The translations under genes were made by a program, and so were the position numbers. Shown in pieces: positions 14,249 to 19,307 of a stretch of DNA of 19,307 bases. Numbering within the stretch: the first letter of the stretch is position 1; the number at the start of each line of letters is the position of its first letter. Under the pieces are notes generated by a model. It was not told the DNA's origin. It searched no databases and saw nothing but the letters and a program-made list of their open reading frames with translations. This DNA comes from Bacillota bacterium (lineage in GTDB: Bacteria; Eremiobacterota; SpSt-956; JAKJGF01), in assembly GCA_029555925.1 (NCBI GenBank), contig JAKPQU010000329.1, positions 1-19,307 of the forward strand, in the 5' to 3' direction.

Positions 14249-16270
14249 ATGGCCAGGAAATGCCCGAATTGTAATGAAATGAGCGACTCTCATGATATCT
14301 GTGCCAACTGTGGCATTACTCTTCCTTCCGAAGAGTTCACCAAAAAGAAAAAACCAAAAGCTGAAATTACAGGTATCCTCTCTGTAAGCCCTAAATCTAT
14401 AGAACTGACAGAACTCAGAAGAAGTGAAGTCAAAGAAACTTATTTACTGTTAACAAGAACCGATTTTGAAAGTGATAAATTCTCCGGTACAATAAAAACA
14501 CCTGATATACCCGGGTTTAAAGTAAAGTCTGAAACCTTTGAAGGGTTAAGAAATGTAATAAATGTTCAAATAGAAGCAAAACAATTAGAAATAGGTCAGA
14601 TATATGAAGGTTTTGTAGAGATAACCTCTACAATCGGAGAGGCAAAGATCCCTGTTCAACTGGGCATATCAGGAGACTCACCCCAGCTGGGATTGGATAC
14701 AAATCAACTGCAGATTAATATGAATAAAAAAGAAAAAAGTGCCATCTTTAATGTAGTAAATGTAGGATGCGGCACTCTCATAGGTTCTATAAAATCAAAA
14801 ACTTCATGGCTTACGATAGATGAATCCTCTTTTTCTCTCGGTAAAGACAGTACGGCAGAAATAGAAGTTTTAATAGACAAAAGAGAAATAGCAAAGATTG
14901 AAAGAGGAGGCAGAATAAGCCTTGAAGGAGCTATCAGCCTGGAAACCAATGCAGGAGATGAAGAAATAAAAGTAATTGTTTATTTAAATCCAAGGAAAAC
15001 TCTGGAGGATTATAAAGCTTATATTCCTGTAGCTGCTGTAACCCTGGTTATACTGATTATTCTGATGATAGGTTATCCTGTCATAAAGAAAATTCTCACA
15101 CCACGAGAAATTAAAAAGACAGGTATATGGGGTGAATTAATGGGGCCTTCAGGCAGTAAAAAAATGACTGAAATTAAATGGAATCCTTTCAGTGAACCTG
15201 AAAAACTGGTCTTTACCGCTATAAAAGTCAATGAGGGACTCTTATGTGAAGTAAAACTTGATACAATGGAATTAAAAATTATTTCTCCTACTTCAAGAAA
15301 TAGAATCTATACTCCTGCCTGTTCCCCTGACGGTTATCTATTTGCCCTGGGTATAGCACCTCCCGGTTCAGGAACTCCGGACGGTAAAGATAAATGTGTT
15401 AATCTTGCTATTGCGAATGAACAAAAGTCACCATCTGATATAATAACAGATTATAATCCCCAGAGTAATGTTATGAAAATTGCCAGTGATCCGTCCTGGT
15501 CTCACGATGGTTTTAAAATTGTTTTTGTAAAAACAGCGTCACCTATCGCATTACACGGGGATATTATGGTTGTAGAATATAATAATGCTGAACCTTACTG
15601 TATATCTGACCTGAAAGAAAAAAATATTCATATAATCGGTAAATCCCCCAGATGGTCATCAGATAGTAAAAAAATACTCCTGGAAGATCTGAACAAAGAG
15701 ATATATGTTATTGAACCTCAGGGCAGGGATAAAGAAGCTCTTGCTGTTAAATTGACGAACAATAAAAATTTTAATGCATCGTCTCCTGCCTGGTCCCGTG
15801 ATGATAAATTAATAGCTTTCACAAGGGGTTCAGAGAAAGAGGCTAAGGACACAGGTGATATTTATATTATGAATGCCGACGGAAAAGATGTAAAACCTGT
15901 CGTAGCCAGACCGGAATATAACGATTTAAACCCTGACTTTTCACCTGATGGGAAACTGGCCTTTGATTCTACAAAATACGGTGAAGACAACAGTGATATT
16001 TATATAGTTGGAATAGACGGAAAGGATCTGAAGAATATAACGAACACACAGGAAAAAAGTGAACGATGTCCTGTATGGTCACCGGATGGTAAAAAAATAG
16101 CTTATCTGGGAAAAAATGACAGAGGCTGGCAGATATACGTAATAAATACTGATGATAAAAAAATAATACCCAGAGAAGTAACAAATGATGAATATGAACA
16201 CAGTATACCTGTCTGGTGGGTTCCTCAATATTATGAAAAAATTCAAAACAATTCAGGAGAAAAACAGTAA
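14249..16270 (+). CDS. Zinc-ribbon, two Ig-like domains, membrane helix and PD40 beta-propeller protein
   Basis: 673 residues. A zinc ribbon opens the protein (Cys5, Cys8, Cys18, Cys21). Two beta-sandwich domains follow at about 42-140 and 146-248; the second has TSWLTIDESSFSLGKDSTAE, typical of BACON-like Ig folds. One membrane helix spans about 258-280 (AVTLVILIILMIGYPVI). The C-terminal 350 residues are a TolB-like propeller (DPSWSHDGFKIVFV, GDIYIMNADGKDVKP, CPVWSPDGKKIAYL). Single-helix topology suggests zinc ribbon inside and propeller outside, a sensor-like layout; that is inference. ATG 14249 puts the zinc ribbon at the N-terminus as usual, but the ribosome binding site (GGAAAA) is weak; TTG 14225 is the alternative. 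A zinc-ribbon kinase gene follows after 67 bases, probably in the same transcript. Confidence 0.9.
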   Translation: MARKCPNCNEMSDSHDICANCGITLPSEEFTKKKKPKAEITGILSVSPKSIELTELRRSEVKETYLLLTRTDFESDKFSGTIKTPDIPGFKVKSETFEGLRNVINVQIEAKQLEIGQIYEGFVEITSTIGEAKIPVQLGISGDSPQLGLDTNQLQINMNKKEKSAIFNVVNVGCGTLIGSIKSKTSWLTIDESSFSLGKDSTAEIEVLIDKREIAKIERGGRISLEGAISLETNAGDEEIKVIVYLNPRKTLEDYKAYIPVAAVTLVILIILMIGYPVIKKILTPREIKKTGIWGELMGPSGSKKMTEIKWNPFSEPEKLVFTAIKVNEGLLCEVKLDTMELKIISPTSRNRIYTPACSPDGYLFALGIAPPGSGTPDGKDKCVNLAIANEQKSPSDIITDYNPQSNVMKIASDPSWSHDGFKIVFVKTASPIALHGDIMVVEYNNAEPYCISDLKEKNIHIIGKSPRWSSDSKKILLEDLNKEIYVIEPQGRDKEALAVKLTNNKNFNASSPAWSRDDKLIAFTRGSEKEAKDTGDIYIMNADGKDVKPVVARPEYNDLNPDFSPDGKLAFDSTKYGEDNSDIYIVGIDGKDLKNITNTQEKSERCPVWSPDGKKIAYLGKNDRGWQIYVINTDDKKIIPREVTNDEYEHSIPVWWVPQYYEKIQNNSGEKQ

Positions 16271-16286
16271 ATCAGCGCTCACCTAA

Positions 16287-16322
16287 TCAGTTTCTATAAA
16301 TTTAGCTGATAGCTAAAACTGA
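16287..16322 (+). promoter_or_regulatory. Two overlapping hairpins before the kinase-FGE gene
   Basis: TTTAGCT (16301-16307) pairs with AGCTAAA (16311-16317) around a 3-nt loop. Alternatively TCAGTTT (16287-16293) pairs with AAACTGA (16316-16322). The two share bases 16316-16317, so at least the ends exclude each other. It lies in the 67-bp spacer and could tune kinase expression, but chance is possible. Confidence 0.3.
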
Positions 16323-16337
16323 AGGCTTACTGATATT

Positions 16338-18071
16338 ATGTCAATAATATGCAATAACTGCAATATCTCTAATAAAGATGAAGCATTGTATTGTAACAAA
16401 TGTGGTACCAGACTTTTAGATATAACTCTCGCCGAAGGAAAAATTCTGGATGAAAGATATGAAATACTGGAATTAATTAAAACCGGTGGAATGGGTGCCG
16501 TTTATAAAGCCAGAGATGATAGACTTGCTCAGATATGTGCAGTTAAAGAACTGTTAAGTGCCTCCATTCACGATGAGGAATATGCAGTAAAAAGGTTTCA
16601 TGAAGAAGCAAAAATACTTGCCTCATTAAGGCACAGTAATCTTCCGAGAGTTATAGACCATTTCACTGAAAATGGGAAGTATTATCTTGTTATGGATTTT
16701 ATAGATGGCCACGATCTGGAAACAATATTAAATAACTCAAACAGAGGAGGACTCGATGAGGACAAGGTAATAGAATATACAAAACAACTGCTTGATGTGC
16801 TTATCTATCTTCATTCACAGAATCCGCCGGTAGTTTACCGTGACCTGAAACCTTCAAATATTATGGTTCAATCCTCTGACGGCAGAATAATTTTAATAGA
16901 TTTTGGTATAGCCAGAACAGTCAGTCCCGGTTCACTTACCCAAAAAACCGGTATAGGAACAGAAGGCTATATAGCTCCGGAACAATATACGGGGAAACCT
17001 GAACCGGCAAGTGATATATATTCCCTCGGTGCTACCATACATCATCTTATTACAGGTCAGAAACCTCTTATACCGTTCAATTTCAAACCTGTTAAAGAAT
17101 TAAAACCCTGTATATCGGAAGGATTTCATAATATTATCATGAAATCACTGCAAATGAAACCTGAAGCCAGATTTACCGCTCAGGAAATGAAAAATGCTCT
17201 TTACGGATTAAATAGACCAGGCACATACAGACAGGATATTTCACAGGTTTCATCCAGTAAAACAGAATCATCGCGTAAAGGTTTTTTTTCTTATTTTTCT
17301 TTAACAAAAAAAGTCAGGCCCGGTACCGATGAAAACCCCGATAAAACAATGGTGAATCCTGTCGATAATTCATCTATGATTCTGATCCCTAAAGGTTATT
17401 TTTTTATGGGAGATAATAATTCCGCATCAAATGAATATCCTGAACACAAAATATTTTTAGATGATTATTATATAGATATATACCCTGTAACAAATATTCA
17501 GTACGATAGATTTATAAAAAATACGTCCTACGAATCCCAGGGAAAGTGGCAGACATATTTTTCAGAAAAGACAGAAAACCATCCTGTAATAAATATAAGC
17601 TGGCAGGATGCAAAAGCTTATGCAGACTGGGCAGGGAAAAGACTTCCCAGTGAAGCTGAATGGGAGAAAGCTGCAAGGGGTACGGACAGAAGAAAATATC
17701 CCTGGGGAAACACATGGGATAAGAATTTATGTAATAACAGGGATTTAGATGTATTACTGGAGAAAATGTCAGATATAGCAAACGGTAGAGGAACCTTACC
17801 TGTCGGTTCTTTTCCCGGCGGTGCAAGTCCATATGGTGTAATGGATATGGCAGGCCAGGTAATTGAATGGTGTTCCGACTGGTATGATCCGCATTATTAT
17901 CAATACAATATCAAAGAAAATCCACCGGGACCAAAATCAGGAAGAGAAAAAGTCCTCAGAGGAGGATGCTGGTATAGCACTCTCTCCTGCAACTGTACCC
18001 ATAGAGACTTTTTCCCTCCCTATGATGCACACTGGTTTTATGGTTTCAGATGCGCCAGGGGAGTAAGTTGA
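16338..18071 (+). CDS. Zinc-ribbon Ser/Thr protein kinase fused to an FGE-sulfatase (SUMF1-like) domain
   Basis: 577 residues, no membrane helix. Zinc ribbon Cys5, Cys8, Cys19, Cys22; Hanks kinase about 38-290 with KTGGMGAVYKA, Lys70 in CAVKE, catalytic Asp169 in VYRDLKPSN, Asp188 in DFG and GTEGYIAPEQ. A Ser/Thr-rich linker (about 292-342) leads to an FGE-like domain (343-577) with FMGDNN, YYIDIYPVTNIQYDRF, WAGKRLPSEAEWEKAARG and GFRCARG. The kinase looks active. The FGE part has CNC rather than the C-x4-C of oxidising FGEs, so formylglycine formation is unproven. The FGE domain is paralogous to that of the FHA protein at 5531-7291. It follows the zinc-ribbon propeller gene, a likely sensor partner. 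The Shine-Dalgarno is poor (AAGG 14 bases upstream), which fits translation from a cotranscript. Confidence 0.92.
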   Translation: MSIICNNCNISNKDEALYCNKCGTRLLDITLAEGKILDERYEILELIKTGGMGAVYKARDDRLAQICAVKELLSASIHDEEYAVKRFHEEAKILASLRHSNLPRVIDHFTENGKYYLVMDFIDGHDLETILNNSNRGGLDEDKVIEYTKQLLDVLIYLHSQNPPVVYRDLKPSNIMVQSSDGRIILIDFGIARTVSPGSLTQKTGIGTEGYIAPEQYTGKPEPASDIYSLGATIHHLITGQKPLIPFNFKPVKELKPCISEGFHNIIMKSLQMKPEARFTAQEMKNALYGLNRPGTYRQDISQVSSSKTESSRKGFFSYFSLTKKVRPGTDENPDKTMVNPVDNSSMILIPKGYFFMGDNNSASNEYPEHKIFLDDYYIDIYPVTNIQYDRFIKNTSYESQGKWQTYFSEKTENHPVINISWQDAKAYADWAGKRLPSEAEWEKAARGTDRRKYPWGNTWDKNLCNNRDLDVLLEKMSDIANGRGTLPVGSFPGGASPYGVMDMAGQVIEWCSDWYDPHYYQYNIKENPPGPKSGREKVLRGGCWYSTLSCNCTHRDFFPPYDAHWFYGFRCARGVS

Positions 18072-18100
18072 GGGTTTAAAGTTTAAGGTAACCCTCAACT
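18066..18100. repeat. Hairpin/heptamer repeat 6 between convergent genes
   Basis: AGTTGAGGGTT (18066-18076) is perfectly complementary to AACCCTCAACT (18090-18100), an 11-bp stem with a 13-nt loop holding TTTAAAG and TTTAAGG heptamers. The stem contains the TGA stop of the kinase gene, and the other end is next to the TGA stop of the minus-strand gene (18102-18104). A bidirectional terminator is likely. Confidence 0.75.
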
Positions 18101-18101
18101 C

Positions 18102-18947
18102 TCACCATGTAGCAGCACTTTTAAGTTGTTGTTTCAGTTTACTGAGCTCCCCCTGATAGTCTTTCCATGGTATTTCACCTATTATACCTGCACTGGACTG
18201 ATCTATTATAACTATTTTAGGTATTGAATTAACACTGTACTGGGTGGCTACAGGATCATTCCACCCGGCAAGCTCAACTCTAACACATACAAATTTATTG
18301 GCAACTGCAATAAAATCTGCATCTGCTGACTGGATTACACGATCCAGTTGTACGCAGGCCCCTCACCATACTGCTCCGAATTTAACCAGTAATCTTTTAC
18401 CACTCTTCCTGGCTGCCTCCTGGCCTGCTCTTATAGAGCTATACCAGATGATAGTATTGCTATTATCTGAACCGGCATCAGTTACTGTCTGGGAAGATGC
18501 TGATACACCGGTTGTTCTTATATGATATGTTATACCAAGGCTGGTTTCCTGGATTTTTACCGTTATATTCAAAAATTTTAAAACATCCATAAAAGGTAAA
18601 TACAATACTTTTTCACCTGTCTTAATATCTTTGCCTATAGCAGCTTTTTCCTTCGGAAATTCTTTATTATTAATCAAAAGCACATCTTTTGCTTTATCAT
18701 AGGTCCCTGTAGCATTAAGTGCATTCAAAAAAACTCGCGCAGGAAAATAATATATTACCTCTTTACTGTTAACAGGCGAGGTCGCAATATAAGGTTCTTT
18801 ATATGGCTTATCATCAATATAAAGAAAATAATACGGTCCTGTCTGTTCATCAGGATATTTACCTGTTAAATCCTGAAATTTCATCTCCCCTGCCAGAGAG
18901 ATAGAATAAAGTAAAAGGAAAAAAATCAAAAACAAATATTTTTTCAA
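18102..18947 (-). CDS. Secreted stalk-domain + thioredoxin-fold protein, probable selenoprotein (UGA in CxxC)
   Basis: 281 residues if TGA at 18365-18363 is read as selenocysteine. Signal peptide 1-20 (KYLFLIFFLLLYSISLAG). Residues about 35-150 resemble a copper-amine-oxidase-N/stalk domain (YYFPARVFLNALNATGTYDK, then a second LYLPFMDVLKFLN unit). Residues about 168-281 are thioredoxin-like: KRLLVKFGAVW, then TGA-G-A-C where CxxC belongs, VQLDRVIQSADADFIAVANK, and the cis-proline strand SIPKIVIID, ending at TGA (18104-18102). Without recoding the protein would stop just before its active site. A hairpin suited to SelB lies 21 nt after the TGA. Probable role: periplasmic thiol/disulfide redox. 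Start TTG 18947 has AAGGAGG 7 bases upstream. Alternatives: a nonsense mutation of a Cys codon. The frame itself is firm; the recoding is inferred. Confidence 0.85.
18323..18357 (-). promoter_or_regulatory. Candidate bacterial SECIS element
   Basis: On the minus strand ACTGGAT (18348-18342) pairs perfectly with ATCCAGT (18335-18329) around a 6-nt loop CGTGTA. CTGC/GCAG (18357-18354 with 18326-18323) can extend it below an internal loop. The apical loop begins 21 nt after the TGA and has G as its second base. This fits the published bacterial SECIS model: a short stem, G in the first two loop bases, and a loop about 16-37 nt after the UGA. Confidence 0.65.
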
Positions 18948-19038
18948 ACCTGTTCCTCCTTTTTATATCAGTGATTTACTTTATAATAATTTTATCGGCA
19001 TATTCACAGAAAAACTAAGTACCGCTACAGGCAAATTT

Positions 19039-19110
19039 ATATGAAAATGATGAAGTTTGCACCTTCACTGGAGGTTGATTTTCATATTTGGTTGTGACCG
19101 CTCCGGTCAT
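19039..19110. repeat. Nested hairpins of unknown role
   Basis: ATATGAAAAT (19039-19048) is perfectly complementary to ATTTTCATAT (19078-19087). Inside it TGAAG (19051-19055) pairs with CTTCA (19063-19067). Next to it TGACCG (19095-19100) and CGGTCA (19104-19109) form a tight 6-bp hairpin with loop CTC. It could be a structured RNA or part of a repeat. Confidence 0.45.
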
Positions 19111-19131
19111 GTCTGTTAGTAATCATTTATC

Positions 19132-19274
19132 AGCTTCTGCCTGACAGGCTCTTACGAAGAAAAATAATTTGCCTTATTTAATTTGTTTTACAGACAATAA
19201 ATTAACCACTGGTTAATTTCTAATACTATAGAAAAAACGAATTTTTCTTCTCCAGAGCCTGCCAGGCAGAAGCT
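19132..19274. mobile_element. MITE/BIME-like element with about 34-bp terminal inverted repeats
   Basis: The left end AGCTTCTGCCTGACAGGCTC (from 19132) matches the reverse complement of the right end (to 19274) at 20 of 21 positions. After a 3-base mismatch the match resumes as GAAGAAAAAT, so the arms are about 34 bp with four mismatches. The 143-bp element has a perfect central hairpin, ATTAACC (19201-19207) with GGTTAAT (19211-19217). Each end also contains the small palindrome GCCTGnCAGGC, like REP sequences. There is no transposase and no coding capacity; a clear target-site duplication is not visible. Confidence 0.65.
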
Positions 19275-19307
19275 TTTTATGGATACCCTTTTACCTGTTA
19301 CGGTACT

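Larger units (their letters stand above)
18948..19307. other. Structured, repeat-rich region without a gene
   Basis: No open frame with a start and ribosome binding site was seen. It holds the Shine-Dalgarno and presumed promoter of the minus-strand selenoprotein gene (about 18955-19010), a nested hairpin region (19039-19110), a MITE-like palindrome (19132-19274), and a right flank that resembles 7562-7588. Confidence 0.6.

Noticed and set aside
18102..18365. Reassigned TGA (for Trp or Gly) as the reason for the in-frame TGA
   Set aside because: TGA is the natural stop of the FHA-FGE, permease, aminopeptidase and kinase-FGE genes, each followed by non-coding sequence or a new gene.

Overview
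This is an AT-rich bacterial chromosome segment with 11 intact genes, one gene with an in-frame stop, one partial gene at the left edge, and one tRNA. The mix suggests an uncultured, probably environmental lineage: eukaryote-like Ser/Thr kinases, FHA domains, formylglycine-generating-enzyme-like (FGE/SUMF1) domains, TPR and PD40 propellers, zinc-ribbon sensors, heptamer-phased intergenic repeats and a likely selenoprotein. Candidate phyla such as Eremiobacterota/Xenobia come to mind, but that is only an impression. TGA ends several clear genes (stops at 5531, 10660, 12282 and 18071), so the code is standard.

Layout. 1-985 (+): the tail of a possible GyrI-like protein, a strong terminator, then an RlaP/YcgL-type nucleotidyltransferase. 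1058-1294 (-): a small unknown gene. 1416-7291 (-): a three-gene signalling operon, transcribed as FHA-FHA-FGE protein, transmembrane Ser/Thr kinase with TPRs, and a secreted OB-fold/Asn-Gln-rich repeat protein. 7602-8960 (-): a secreted TPR-PD40 propeller protein. 9182-12282 (+): an APC-family amino-acid permease and an M17 leucyl aminopeptidase. 12358-13128 (-): a HEAT-repeat protein. 13312-13397 (-): tRNA-Ser(UGA) with promoter and terminator. 13572-14105 (+): a secreted protein whose frame is broken by a TAA. 14249-18071 (+): a zinc-ribbon/Ig-like/TM/PD40 protein followed by a zinc-ribbon Ser/Thr kinase fused to an FGE domain. 18102-18947 (-): a secreted stalk-domain plus thioredoxin-fold protein. 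18948-19307: a structured, repeat-rich intergenic region.

How the genes fit together. Two loci, 1416-7291 and 14249-18071, join the same parts (Ser/Thr kinase, FGE-like domain, sensory propeller or TPR/FHA modules) in different gene arrangements. This suggests two paralogous phospho-signalling systems linked to the cell envelope. The permease and aminopeptidase are consistent with peptide and amino-acid use.

The most striking finding is at the right end. The thioredoxin-fold protein has an in-frame TGA exactly at the first position of the CxxC motif, giving W-[TGA]-G-A-C. The frame stays open for another 86 codons that carry a thioredoxin-like fold. A perfect 7-bp hairpin lies 21 nt after the TGA, as expected for a bacterial SECIS. 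The gene would therefore be a selenoprotein that a standard gene caller truncates. Other points of note: every well-resolved intergenic spacer holds 7-bp-phased, self-complementary repeats; a promoter block is duplicated at 1301-1357 and 7341-7396; and a MITE-like palindromic element at 19132-19274 has a possible empty-site relative at 7521-7588.
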